A stretch of DNA of 56,507 nt from an uncultured Oscillospiraceae bacterium (lineage in GTDB: Bacteria > Bacillota > Clostridia > Oscillospirales > Oscillospiraceae). Each line of letters opens with the position of its first letter. Position 1 is the stretch's first letter. The translations under genes and the position numbers were made by a program. Shown here piece by piece: positions 44,201-53,600 of this stretch. Location: NCBI GenBank assembly GCA_958423465.1, contig CATZRD010000010.1, forward strand, positions 1-56,507, read 5' to 3'. The notes below the pieces were generated by a model that searched no databases, had not been told where the DNA came from, and saw only the letters and a list, made by a program, of their open reading frames with translations.

Positions 44201-44696
44201 GGCGGGCATCGTCACCGCCGCCCAGACCAAATCCACCCGGTCCGGCAGCCTCATGGCTTATGTGACGGTGGAGGACGACGGGGGCTCCATTGAGCTTCTG
44301 TGCTTTGCTAAGACCCTGGAGAAGTACGGCCGCCTGCTGAAGGAGGGGACGCCGGTGGTGGTGCGGGGCAAGCTCTCCGTCCGGGACGAGAAGCCCCCCC
44401 AGATCCTGTGCGACACCGTGTTCCCCCTGGCCGACGGCGCGCCGGCGCCCCAGCGGGAGAGCAGCAGCGTGGTCCAGCCGGTGGAGGGGAAGCTGCTGTG
44501 GCTGCGGTGCCCCTCGGCGGACCACCCGGCGGCGGCGCATATCCGCCGGGTATTCGCCATGTTCCCCGGCCCCACCCCCGCCCGGCTGGTGTACGCCGAT
44601 ACCGGCAAGCGGCTGGGGACCACCTGTCTGCTGACCCGGTCCCTGCTGGACGAGCTGGAGGACGCTCTGGGAAAGGAAAACGTGGTCGTCCAGTAG
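41202..44696 (+). CDS. dnaE: DNA polymerase III subunit alpha
   Basis: An 1164-residue replicative polymerase. N-terminal PHP domain keeps its ligand motif HLHVHTEFSLLDG, suggesting it may still be a metal-binding proofreading-like domain. The catalytic triad of C-family polymerases is visible: D398 and D400 in PDIDMDFGD, and D553 in LKMDFLGLRNL. Helix-hairpin-helix and the OB domain (ITVAGIVTAAQTKSTRSGSL) follow. Gram-positives usually also have PolC, not in the window. It ends the hprK-dnaE train. Confidence 0.96.
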   Translation: MSFTHLHVHTEFSLLDGFCRIDGLAKRVRELGQDAVAITDHGVMYGAVDFYRACKKEGVKPIIGCEVYVAPADRDRFGRVHDLDGESRHLVLLCKNQEGYQNLSYLVSMAFIEGFYVKPRVDMELLRAHSGGLIALSACLAGEIPKRILQGRYDAAKSYALEMRDIFGEGNFYLELQDHGIRDQAAVNQALLKIHEETGIPLVCTNDCHYLTPQDAEAHDVLLCIQTGKMVDDENRMRYEPRNFYVRSTEEMEALFSQYPDAIANTERIAAACNLEFTFGKYHLPRFDVPEGETAQSYIRRLCEEGFAEKYRGEKPEYHNQLDYELDMIEKMGFTDYFLIVSDFVRFAREAGIPVGPGRGSAAGSMVSYCLGITDIDPMQYGLYFERFLNPERVSMPDIDMDFGDTRRDEVIDYVRRKYGDDHVANIVTFGTMAARAAIRDVGRVMNMPYADVDVVAKQVPSGPGALHITLDDALRLSKPLRDMYDADPQIKKLIDTAKSLEGMPRHASTHAAGVVITRDPVVTYVPLAKNDETLVCQYVMTTLEELGLLKMDFLGLRNLTVLDDAVKMVRRQKPDFRLEDIPEDDQDVFDMLTAGKTSGVFQMESAGMTGVCVGLKPQSIEDLTAIVALYRPGPMDSIPRFIACKHDPKLVTYKHPALEPILSITYGCIVYQEQVIEIFRRLAGYSLGQADMVRRAMSKKKRSQIERERQFFLYGDPERQIAGCVANGIPEETAKAIYEEIDAFAEYAFNKAHAVCYAVVAYQTAWFKYHYPREYMAALLTSVLDNSDKISEYIGECRDMGIALLPPDINRSRDGFTVESEGIRFGLVAVKNIGRGFIQNLIRERESGGPFTGFQDFCQRMYDYDMNKRASENLIRAGAFDSLGAKRSQLVAVNDKLIDAIGSTRRQNLEGQLDFFGIGGGETRARTAQMELPNIPEFAPEELMRQEKEVTGLYLSGHPMNAYRDAARAAGAAHIAAVHADFAQEGGPSSFQDEQRITVAGIVTAAQTKSTRSGSLMAYVTVEDDGGSIELLCFAKTLEKYGRLLKEGTPVVVRGKLSVRDEKPPQILCDTVFPLADGAPAPQRESSSVVQPVEGKLLWLRCPSADHPAAAHIRRVFAMFPGPTPARLVYADTGKRLGTTCLLTRSLLDELEDALGKENVVVQ

Positions 44697-44712
44697 CGGC
44701 GGCATAGAGAGA

Positions 44713-44747
44713 TCCCCCGGCGGGCATTGCCCGCCGGGGGACCTTTT
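44713..44747 (+). terminator. dnaE terminator
   Basis: Perfect 13-bp stem (44713-44725 with 44729-44741, loop att) followed by CCTTTT, 16 bp after the dnaE stop and before the convergent peptidase gene. Confidence 0.88.
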
Positions 44748-44775
44748 CATATCAGGCGCGGACGCGTCCTGCCCG

Positions 44776-47067
44776 TCAGGCGGCGGGCTGCTCCTCAGCG
44801 GAGGACAGGAGCATCACGCGGTAGAGCACCGCGCACAGCTCGGAGCGCTTGAGCAGGCCCTCGCCGTTGAAGACCTGGGTCCCGTCCTCGGCGGTGTAGC
44901 CGGTGATGACGCCCAGCTCAGCCAGAGCCAGCACGGCGCCGTCGTCGGTGTCCGCGAAGGGAGACTCATTCTCGGAGGCGGGGATGCCCAGAGCCTTGGC
45001 CAGCAGGCCGCACAGGGCGGCGCGGTCAATGGCGGCGTTCAGGTCGATCTGGGCGTCCTTGTCCACCAGACCCAGACCCTGAGCCTGAGCCAGATAGCCG
45101 CTGGCCCAGTGGCCGTCCTCCACGGGGGCCTGCTCCTCGACGCCGGCCATCAGCAGCACCAGCTTCAGGGCCTGACCCCAGGTGACGGAGACGTCGGCCT
45201 TGAAGCTGCCGTCGTCATAGCCGGAGATCAGGCCGGCCATGACCATGGTCAGCACGGCCTCGTCGTACCAGTGAATGCCCTCCAGATCGGTGAACTGGGC
45301 GGACAGGGCCTCGGCGTAGAGGCGCTTCTCCGGCTCCAGCTTGCCGTTCAGGGCGGCGGCCAGAGACTGGATGTACTCGGCGGACAGGGGGTTGGACATC
45401 TTCAGGGCCTCAAAGCTCTCCTGGAAGCCCATCTCGGCGGGCAGAGCCACAAAGGACAGGTACTTGTCCACGGTGTCCTCGAACCTGCCCTCCTGGGCGC
45501 TGAGCCAGAAGTCGAAGGCGCCGGCGGCGGAGACGGCGTAGCTGATGTAGTACATGGGGCTGGTGAAGGTGTGGGGGATGTTGACCCAGCCGTACATCTC
45601 GGTGCGCTCGTCGGCGGGATCCACCAGACCGTACTCACCGGCCAGCTTGCGGTACTCCGCGTTGATCTGAGCCAGAGTCACGTTCTTGGTGGCGTAGACG
45701 TACTGCTGCAGCTCGTCAAAGAGGCAGCCCTGAACGATGGCGCCGGTGAGGTTGGTCATCAGGTAGTCGCTGACCGCGTTGGCAGACTGGCCGAAGATCT
45801 CGGGATAGTAGTGGCTGAACAGCAGCTCCAGACCCTGGGAGTGGACCTCGGCGGTGTCGATGTTGTCGCTGGAGGCGTTCCAGGAGGCGTCGTCCCAGTA
45901 GTAGTTGTTGTAGTGGCCCAGCTCGTGGACCATGGTGCAGAAGTCATAGAGATCGCCGTAGGGCTGGTTGAACATGAAGGGCGCGCCGAAGCTGTAGAGC
46001 ATGGTGGTGAAGCCGGCGTCCTGCTTGGTCTCGCTGTAGGTCACGTCGTACATCTTATGGCTGGTCATGTAGTCCAGGGCCTCCTTCAGCTCGCTGGACA
46101 TCTGGGCGATGTAGGGGGCGATCATGTCCTCGGACACCAGAGAGTAGTCCTCCCGGAGCAGGGCGGGATCGTCGTACTGGTAGCTGACCAGCGTGGAGAG
46201 CAGGCTGTACAGGGGAACGATGTTCTCCTTCACCGCCTGATGGAAGGAACGGATCTCCTCCTGGGTGTAGTCCCGGCTATAGATCTCGGCGTAGGCGTAG
46301 TCGCCGTAGTTGTCGTAGCCGTAGGCCTTGGCGGTCTTGCCGCGCACGTCCACCATCTTCAGGTAGATCTCGCCCAGAGCGGCGTTCTGGGCCTTGGCCA
46401 GCTCGGTGAGCAGGCCGTCGCCCACCTCGGCGTCCAGAGTGCCGGCGGCCACGGCGGCGTACACGTCATCCTCGGTGACGGCCTGACCCTCGTACTCCAC
46501 GGTGCAGGGCGTAAGGGAGGCGGCGTAGTAGGCCAGCTGGAGATTCTGCTCCTGCTCGGAGAGAGAGCGCTGCTCCTCGGTCATAGCCTCGTAGTCCTTG
46601 TAATAGGCGATATCCTCCTCGCTGAGCAGGGCGGTGATGAAGCCGGCGCAGGGGGAGGCCAGCAGATCCCGGATCAGCAGGCTGAAGGCGTCCACTACGT
46701 CGTTCCAGGCGGTGTTCATGTACTCGCTCTCCGCCACATAGGACTCGTTGGTGGCGTCCTGATAGGAGCGGATGTCGGCCAGGGTGTACATGGTCATCAG
46801 CTCCATCACCTGGTCGGTGACGGCCTCAAACTTTTTGGCCGCGGCCTCCTCATTGGCCTTGTCCGCCATGAGGCCCCGGACCTCCTCCATGGCGTCCAGG
46901 ATGGGCTGGGTCTCCATGTGCTTGTACTCGATCTGATCGTAGCTCAGCTCCGTGTGGGGCTGATCCTCAAAAAAGTCGGTCTCCCGGGTGTCCGCCGCCA
47001 TTGCCCAGGGGCAAAGAGTAAGGACCAGCGAGAGCGCCAGTGCCAGGGAAAGAAGTTTCTTTTTCAT
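44776..47067 (-). CDS. secreted M3-type metallopeptidase with SLH repeats
   Basis: A 763-residue exported protein. The signal peptide cleaves near PWAMA-A (about residue 24). The gluzincin site is HELGH at 381-385 with the third ligand Glu407 in DTAEVHS, as in oligoendopeptidase F (M3). The C-terminal 170 residues carry three degenerate S-layer-homology repeats, e.g. LISGYDDGSFKADVSVTWG, FADTDDGAVLALAELGVITG and GEGLLKRSELCAVLYRV. SLH repeats would hold it at the cell wall, unlike the usual cytoplasmic enzymes. Codon usage is more regular than its neighbours (frequent GCC/GAC/CTG), suggesting high expression. Own promoter at 47124-47152. Confidence 0.9.
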   Translation of the reverse strand: MKKKLLSLALALSLVLTLCPWAMAADTRETDFFEDQPHTELSYDQIEYKHMETQPILDAMEEVRGLMADKANEEAAAKKFEAVTDQVMELMTMYTLADIRSYQDATNESYVAESEYMNTAWNDVVDAFSLLIRDLLASPCAGFITALLSEEDIAYYKDYEAMTEEQRSLSEQEQNLQLAYYAASLTPCTVEYEGQAVTEDDVYAAVAAGTLDAEVGDGLLTELAKAQNAALGEIYLKMVDVRGKTAKAYGYDNYGDYAYAEIYSRDYTQEEIRSFHQAVKENIVPLYSLLSTLVSYQYDDPALLREDYSLVSEDMIAPYIAQMSSELKEALDYMTSHKMYDVTYSETKQDAGFTTMLYSFGAPFMFNQPYGDLYDFCTMVHELGHYNNYYWDDASWNASSDNIDTAEVHSQGLELLFSHYYPEIFGQSANAVSDYLMTNLTGAIVQGCLFDELQQYVYATKNVTLAQINAEYRKLAGEYGLVDPADERTEMYGWVNIPHTFTSPMYYISYAVSAAGAFDFWLSAQEGRFEDTVDKYLSFVALPAEMGFQESFEALKMSNPLSAEYIQSLAAALNGKLEPEKRLYAEALSAQFTDLEGIHWYDEAVLTMVMAGLISGYDDGSFKADVSVTWGQALKLVLLMAGVEEQAPVEDGHWASGYLAQAQGLGLVDKDAQIDLNAAIDRAALCGLLAKALGIPASENESPFADTDDGAVLALAELGVITGYTAEDGTQVFNGEGLLKRSELCAVLYRVMLLSSAEEQPAA

Positions 47068-47123
47068 AGGTGGTTCCTTTCTGCGCCGTATAAAATCGAT
47101 GTCGCTGCGGCTGCCTGGGGCCT

Positions 47124-47152
47124 ATTATAGACGATACCGCATAAAAATGCAA
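47124..47152 (-). promoter_or_regulatory. promoter of the M3 peptidase gene
   Basis: On the minus strand TTGCAT (plus 47147-47152), 17-bp spacer, TATAAT (plus 47124-47129). Confidence 0.75.
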
Positions 47153-47194
47153 TGGCCGATCAAGGTTTTCTCCGGGGAAGGGCGGCAGAAATTG

Positions 47195-47224
47195 TTGAAA
47201 AGGGGCCGCCGTCTCTGGTATAAT
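47195..47224 (+). promoter_or_regulatory. addB promoter
   Basis: TTGAAA (47195-47200), 18-bp spacer, TATAAT (47219-47224) with an extended -10 TGG. It is 52 bp before the addB start. Confidence 0.8.
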
Positions 47225-47275
47225 GTCACAAGAACCGGCCCCACCGGCGGCGGGGCGGATACGGGAGGGACGGCT

Positions 47276-50200
47276 ATGCTGCGGATCTGGATCGGACGGG
47301 CCAATACGGGGAAGTCGGGCCGGGTGCTGGCGGAGATCGCCCGGGCGGGAGACGCCGGCCGGCAGATCCTGCTGGTGCCGGAGCACGCCACCTATCAGGC
47401 GGAGCTGGACCTGTGCCGGGCCTGCGGCGACGGGGCCTCCCGCCACGCCGAGGTGCTGAGCTTCCGCCGCCTGGCCCACCGGGTCCTGTCCGTCACCGGA
47501 GGGCTGGCGGACTGCGCCCTGGACCAGGGAGGCAGGCTGCTGCTCATGCGCCGGGCGGTGCAGGAGGTCGGCCCCTCCCTGACGGTGTTCCAGCGGTACG
47601 CCGCCCGGGAGGGGTTCCTCTCCGGCCTGACGGACCTGTACCGGGAGCTGACCGCCTATCAGGTGCCGCCGGAGCGGCTGCTGGAGGCGGGGGCGGCCCT
47701 TCAGGGGGGCGGCGGGGACCGGCTGCGGGACCTGAGCCTCATTTTCGCCGCCTACCGGCGGCTGCTGGAGACGGGGGAGGGCGACCGGCGGGAGGAGCTG
47801 GAGAAGCTGGCGGACCATCTGGCGGAGTCGGGCTACGCCGACGGCAAGGATGTCTTCCTGGACGGCTTCTCCTATTTCACCGCCCAGGAGGAGCGGCTGA
47901 TCGCCATTCTGTTGGGCCGGGCCCGGTCCGTCACCGTCACGGTGCTGGGGGACCGGCGCAGCGCCCAGGATGCCTTTGCCCCCGGACGGCGGACCTGCCT
48001 GCGGCTGGAGGAGCTGGCGGCCCGGAGCGGCAGCCCCTGCGTGGTGGAGGACATGACCGCCCCGGCGCCGGCGGACCCCATCGCCCATCTGGAGGCCCAT
48101 TTTCTGGGGGACACCGTCCCCTGGGCGGGGGACGCCTCCCAGGTGGAGCTGTACCGGGCGGACAGCCCCTACGCCGAGGTGGAGTATGTGGCCAGCCGCA
48201 TCCTGGCTCTGGTCCAGTCCGGGACCTGCCGCTTTCGGGACATCGCCGTCACCGCCCGGAATCTGGAGGACTACGAGCCCGCCATCGAGAGCGTTTTCGC
48301 CCGGTACGGGGTGCCGGTGTACCTCAGCCGCCGCAGCGACATTTTGGAGAAGCCGGTGCTGAGCCTCATCGCCGGGGTGCTGGATTCCATCCTCCGGGGG
48401 TACGAGTACGAGGATATGTTCCGCTGGCTGAAAACCGGGCTGGCGGGCCTGACCGACGGGGAGTGCGACAAGCTGGAGAACTACGTCATCCTGTGGGACG
48501 TCCGGGGGGCCATGTGGCTCAGGGACCAGGACTGGACCGCCAACCCGGCGGGCTGGCAGGAGGGCTTTACCGGCGAGCAGACCGAGGCTCTGGCGGAGAT
48601 CAACGGCCTGCGCCGCCGGGTGCGGGAGCCCCTGAGCCGCCTGGTGGCCTCCCTGGGGGAGCGCGCCCAGGTCCGGGGGAAGCTGGAGGCCCTGACGGAG
48701 TTTCTGGAGGAGATCCGGCTGCCGGAGCAGCTGCGGGCCCATACGGCCCGGCTGCGGGAGCTGGGGCGGCTCCAGCAGGCCCAGGAGTACGGCCAGCTCT
48801 GGGAGGTGCTGTGCACCGTCCTGGACCAGTGCGCCGCCCTGCTGGGGGACGTGGAGATGGGGACGGAGGAGTTTGCCCGCCTCATCAAGCTGGAGCTGAC
48901 CCAGTACGACGTGGGCACCATCCCCGTGTCCCTGGATCAGGTGCAGATCGCCTCCATGACCCGCAACGACCGCCATCGGGTGAAGTGCCTCTTCCTCATG
49001 GGGGCCAACGACCATGTGCTGCCCGCGCCCCCCGCCGCCGGGGGCCTTCTCAGCCGGGAGGACCGGGAGCGGCTGCGGGAGCTGGGGGTGGAGCTGGCCC
49101 CTGACGGGGACCGGCAGCTGGAGCTGGAGATGCTGTCCATTTACGCCGCTTTGGTCCAGCCCACAGACCGCCTCGTCGTGTCCTGGCCCGCCGCTGACGG
49201 CGCCGGCGGGGAGCTGCGGCCGGCCTTCGTGGTGGAGCGGCTGCGCCGGCTGCTGCCGGGCCTTCGGGAGACGGCGGAGGCCCCGGGACGGCGCTACCGT
49301 CTGACCGCCCCCGCCCCCGCTCTGGAAATGGCGGGGCAGGACCGGGGCGGGGCGCTGTGGAACTATTTCGCCGGGGACGGGCGGTACGCCCCAGTCCTTT
49401 CGGCGATGGACCGGGCGGCCTCCATGGGGCGGGGACGGCTCTCCCCCCAGGCGGTGGAGGCCCTGTACGGCAGGACCTACCGTATGTCCGCCAGCCGGGT
49501 GGACCGGCTGAACTCCTGCCACTTCGCCTACTTCATGGAGTACGGCCTGCGGGCCAGGGAGCGGGCCCCCGCCGGGTTCGACGCCGCCCAGGTGGGGACC
49601 TTCCTCCACTATGTGCTGGAGCATGTGGTCCGCCGGGCCACGGACCTGGGGGGCTTTGCCCAGGTGTCCCGGGAGACGCTGGAGGAGCTGATCCGCCAGG
49701 TCATTCAGGAGTACATGGATCAGGCCATGCCCGGCTTCGACGGGCGGGACGCCCGGTTCAGATACCTCTTCCGCCGCCTGCGGGGGACGGTGACGGCCAT
49801 TGTGGAGAACGTGGCCCAGGAGCTGGCGGCGTCGGATTTCAAGCCCATGGCCTTCGAGCTGGAGTTCGGAGGCGGGGAGGGCCTTCCCGCCATCACCATC
49901 CAGGCCGGGGACGCCAGCCTCTCGGTGGTGGGAAAGGTGGACCGGGTGGACGGCTGGCTGAAGGACGGCAGGCTCTACATCCGGGTGGTGGACTACAAAT
50001 CCGGCAAAAAATCCTTCGACCTCAGCGACGTGCGCATGGGGCTGAACCTCCAGATGCTGCTGTACCTCTTCACCCTGGAGCGGGAGGGGGCGGCGGTGTT
50101 CGGCGGGGAGCACCCCATCGTGCCGGCGGGGGTCATGTATCTGCCCGCCAGAGACGTGCTGCTGACCATGGACCGGAACACCGACCCCGCCGTGGTCCGC

Positions 50201-50620
50201 TCCGCCATGGACAAGGAGCTGCGCCGCAGCGGACTGGTCCTGGGGGAGCCGGAGGTGCTCCACGCCATGGAGCACAGCGATCTGGCGGAGACCCGGTTCC
50301 TGCCGGTGAGCCTGGGCCGGGGCGGCATCCCCGGCGGACTGGCCACGGCGGAGCAGCTGGGCAAGCTCAGCCGCTATGTGGAGCGGCTGCTGGAGCGGGT
50401 GGCCCGGGAGCTGCGCCAGGGCAACATCGACGCGGACCCCTGCGGCCACGGGGAACAGGACAGCGTGTGCGCCTGGTGCGAGTTCGCCTCCGCCTGCCAC
50501 TTTACGGACGGGGAGGACGGCGAGCACATGAAGCTGATCCGCCCCGTCCGGCCGGAGGAGTTCTGGCGGCAGGTGGATGAGACCATCGGAGAGGAGGAGG
50601 ACCCATGCCCATCCAACTGA
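47276..50620 (+). CDS. addB: ATP-dependent helicase/nuclease subunit B
   Basis: A 1114-residue subunit of the AddAB recombination helicase-nuclease. The N-terminal P-loop is GRANTGKS (residues 7-14), the middle resembles an inactive helicase, and the C-terminal RecB-type nuclease shows GKVDRVDGW and VVDYKSGKKSF. An Fe-S cluster is expected from one Cys upstream (RLNSCHFAYF) and three at the end (VCAWCEFASACHF). Start at 47276 follows GGGAGGGAC; an in-frame extension to 46988 covers the promoter and is rejected. It overlaps addA by 16 bp. Confidence 0.95.
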   Translation: MLRIWIGRANTGKSGRVLAEIARAGDAGRQILLVPEHATYQAELDLCRACGDGASRHAEVLSFRRLAHRVLSVTGGLADCALDQGGRLLLMRRAVQEVGPSLTVFQRYAAREGFLSGLTDLYRELTAYQVPPERLLEAGAALQGGGGDRLRDLSLIFAAYRRLLETGEGDRREELEKLADHLAESGYADGKDVFLDGFSYFTAQEERLIAILLGRARSVTVTVLGDRRSAQDAFAPGRRTCLRLEELAARSGSPCVVEDMTAPAPADPIAHLEAHFLGDTVPWAGDASQVELYRADSPYAEVEYVASRILALVQSGTCRFRDIAVTARNLEDYEPAIESVFARYGVPVYLSRRSDILEKPVLSLIAGVLDSILRGYEYEDMFRWLKTGLAGLTDGECDKLENYVILWDVRGAMWLRDQDWTANPAGWQEGFTGEQTEALAEINGLRRRVREPLSRLVASLGERAQVRGKLEALTEFLEEIRLPEQLRAHTARLRELGRLQQAQEYGQLWEVLCTVLDQCAALLGDVEMGTEEFARLIKLELTQYDVGTIPVSLDQVQIASMTRNDRHRVKCLFLMGANDHVLPAPPAAGGLLSREDRERLRELGVELAPDGDRQLELEMLSIYAALVQPTDRLVVSWPAADGAGGELRPAFVVERLRRLLPGLRETAEAPGRRYRLTAPAPALEMAGQDRGGALWNYFAGDGRYAPVLSAMDRAASMGRGRLSPQAVEALYGRTYRMSASRVDRLNSCHFAYFMEYGLRARERAPAGFDAAQVGTFLHYVLEHVVRRATDLGGFAQVSRETLEELIRQVIQEYMDQAMPGFDGRDARFRYLFRRLRGTVTAIVENVAQELAASDFKPMAFELEFGGGEGLPAITIQAGDASLSVVGKVDRVDGWLKDGRLYIRVVDYKSGKKSFDLSDVRMGLNLQMLLYLFTLEREGAAVFGGEHPIVPAGVMYLPARDVLLTMDRNTDPAVVRSAMDKELRRSGLVLGEPEVLHAMEHSDLAETRFLPVSLGRGGIPGGLATAEQLGKLSRYVERLLERVARELRQGNIDADPCGHGEQDSVCAWCEFASACHFTDGEDGEHMKLIRPVRPEEFWRQVDETIGEEEDPCPSN

Positions 50621-53600
50621 CAGAGCGGCAGCAGGCCGCGGTGGACCGCCGGGGGGGCGGACTGCTGGTGAGCGCCGCCGCGGGCAGCGGCAAGACCAAG
50701 GTCCTGGTCCAGCGGCTGCTGGACCGCTGCCTGGGAGACGAGGGGGCCGACGTGGACCAGTTCCTCATCATCACCTATACCCGGGCGGCGGCGGCGGAGC
50801 TGCGCTGCCGCATCGCCCAGGAGCTGACGGACCGCATGGCCGACGCCCCCGACGACCGGCGTCTCCGCCGCCAGCTCCTGCGGGTCTACCGGGCGGATAT
50901 CAAGACCATCGACGCCTTCTGCACCTCTCTGGTGCGGGAGAACATCCACCTGCTGCCGGACCGGGAGGGCCTGAGCCTCAGCCAGGACTTCCGGGTGCTG
51001 GACGACGCGGAGGCGGCGCTGCTGCGCCGGCAGGTGCTGCCCCGGGTGCTGGAGGATTTTTATGAGGACCTCACCCCCGGCGGGGCGCAGCTGGCCGACA
51101 GCTTTGGCTTCGGCCGGGACGACCGGGCCCTGGAGGAACTGGTGCTGGAGCTGTACGACAAGCTCCAGTGCCACGCCTATCCCCTGCGGTGGCTGGCAGA
51201 GCAGATGGCCCAGTGGCGGGACCCGGCCTCCGGCGGCGGAGACGGCCCCTATGGCCGCCTGCTGCGCCGGGGACTGGCCCGAAAGGCCCGGCACTGGGCG
51301 GAGACGCTGGCGCGCAGTCTGGAGGAGGCACGATGCGACAGCGCCCTGGAGGCGGCCTACGGCGGCGCCTTCGCCCAGGGGATGGAGAGCCTCCGGGCGT
51401 TGGCGGAGGCGGCGGAGGCCGGCTGGGACCGGGTGAGCGCCGCCGCGCCGGTGTGGCCCCGGCTGAAGGCCGCCCGGAAGTGCGCCTCGCCGGAGCTGAA
51501 GGCCATGCTCCAGAGCCGGTGGGCCAGATGCAAGCGGGAAATGGACGCCGCCCTGAAGCCCTTTGCTGTCACCGACGCCCAGGCGGCGGAGGATATGGCC
51601 CGGGCGGCCCCGGCCATGGAGGCTCTGGGAGAGTTGTGCGGGGCCTTCTCCCGGGCCTATGCCAGGGAGAAGCTGCGGCGGAACGCGGCGGATTTCTCCG
51701 ATCAGGAGCATTTTGCCGTTCAGCTGCTCATCGGTCCCGACGGCCAGCCCACGGAGACGGCCCGGACCGTGGCGGGCCGCTACCGGGAGGTGATGGTGGA
51801 CGAGTACCAGGACACCAACCAGGTGCAGAACGCCATCTTCGACGCCCTCAGCGACGGGGGGCGCAGGCTCTTCGCCGTGGGGGACGTGAAGCAGTCCATC
51901 TACCGCTTCCGCCTGGCGGACCCCGGCATCTTTCTGGAGAAATACGAGACCTTTCCCGACGACAGGGAGGCGGCGGAGGGGGAGCCCTGCCGGGTGCTCC
52001 TCAGCCGGAATTTCCGCTCTCGGCAGCCGGTGCTGGACGCGGTGAATTTCGTGTTTGGGGCCGTCATGAGCCGGGACATGGGGGAGATGGACTACGGCGG
52101 CGACGAGCGGCTGAACTTCGGGGCGGACTATCTGCCGCCCCGGGAGGACTGCGGGACGGAGTTCCACCTCATCGGGACGGACGCCCCCGGCCGGCCCCTG
52201 ACGGAGGCCCGCTTTGTGGCCCGGCGGATCCGCCGGCTCCTGGAGGAGGGCTATTCCGTGACCGACGAGGCCGGGGGCCTGCGGCCCTGCCGGGGGTCGG
52301 ACATCGTGGTGCTGCTGCGGTCCCCCGGCTCCCGGCTGCGCTGGTACGCCAGAGCCATGGAGGAGGAGGGCATCCCCTGCTCCACCGGGGAGAGCGAGGA
52401 CTTCTTTTCCAACATGGAGGTGGCGGTGACCTACTCCCTGCTGCAAATTCTGGACAACCCCCGTCAGGACGTGCCCCTGATCTCCGTGCTGCGCTCCCCG
52501 GTGTTCGGCTTTACCCCGGACCGGCTGGCGGTGATTCGGGGGAACCACCCCTCCGGCGATTTCTACGACGCGCTGGCCGCCTGCCCTGACCAGGACTGCC
52601 GGGACTTTCTGGCGCTGCTGGAGGAGCTGCGGCTGGAGAGCAAGGATATGAGCGTCTACCGCCTGATCTGGCGGCTCTATGACCGGCTGAACATCCCCGC
52701 CATTTTCGGGGCCATGTCCGGCGGCGAGGGGCGGCGGGAGAATCTGGTGGCTTTCAGCCAGTACGCCCAGCGCTTTGAGGCCGCCGGGTACAAGGGCCTG
52801 TTCGCCTTCGTGTCCCACCTCCGCTTCCTGCTGGAAAACGGGCGGCAGCCCGCCGCCGCCGGCTCCGACGGGGAGGGGGTGCGCATCATGAGCATCCACC
52901 GGTCCAAGGGCCTGGAGTTTCCCATCGTCATCCTGGCGGACCTGAGCCATGCGTTCAACCGTGAGGACCTTCAGGCCCCGGTGCTGGTCCACCCCCAGCT
53001 GGGGCTGGGGCCCATGTTCGTGGATCTGGACCGGCGGCTGAGGTATCCCACCCTAGCCCGCCGGGCGGTGGAGTCCGCCATGGACCGGGAGGCCCGGTCC
53101 GAGGAGATGCGGGTGCTGTATGTGGCCATGACCCGGGCCAAGGAGAAGCTGATTCTGGTGGCCTCCATGAAAAACGCCCCCAGGCGGCTGGGGGATCTGA
53201 CGGCGCTCAGCGCCCTGCCGGTGCCGCCGGAGACGGTGGCCGGAGCCAGGTCCATGGCGGAGTGGATCCTGCTGCCCCTGCTGCGGCGGCGGGAGGCAGC
53301 CCCTCTGCGGGCGGCCGCCGGCATGGAGGAGGGGCTGTTCGCCCCCATGGAGGATACGCCCTGGCAGGTCTATTACCACGGGGACGGCGAGGAACCTCTG
53401 CCCGCCGCCGCTCCGGCGGACCGGGAGGAGACGCCTCCGGTGGGGGAGGAGACGGCGGACCGGGAGGCCCTGGACTTTGTCTATCCCTGGGCCACGGAGT
53501 GCCTGATGCCCTCCAAGCTCACCGCCACCCAGCTGAAGGGGCGGTGGGCGGACAGCGAGATCGCCGAGCACACCGCCGCCGGGGCCTATGTCCCTGAGGA

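Noticed and set aside
46988..47275. N-terminal extension of AddB
   Set aside because: It covers two promoters and the start of the divergent peptidase gene.
46967..50527. An 1186-residue minus-strand frame opposite addB
   Set aside because: Antisense to addB with its Fe-S and P-loop motifs; the product has the repetitive Pro/Gly/His/Gln pattern of shadow frames.
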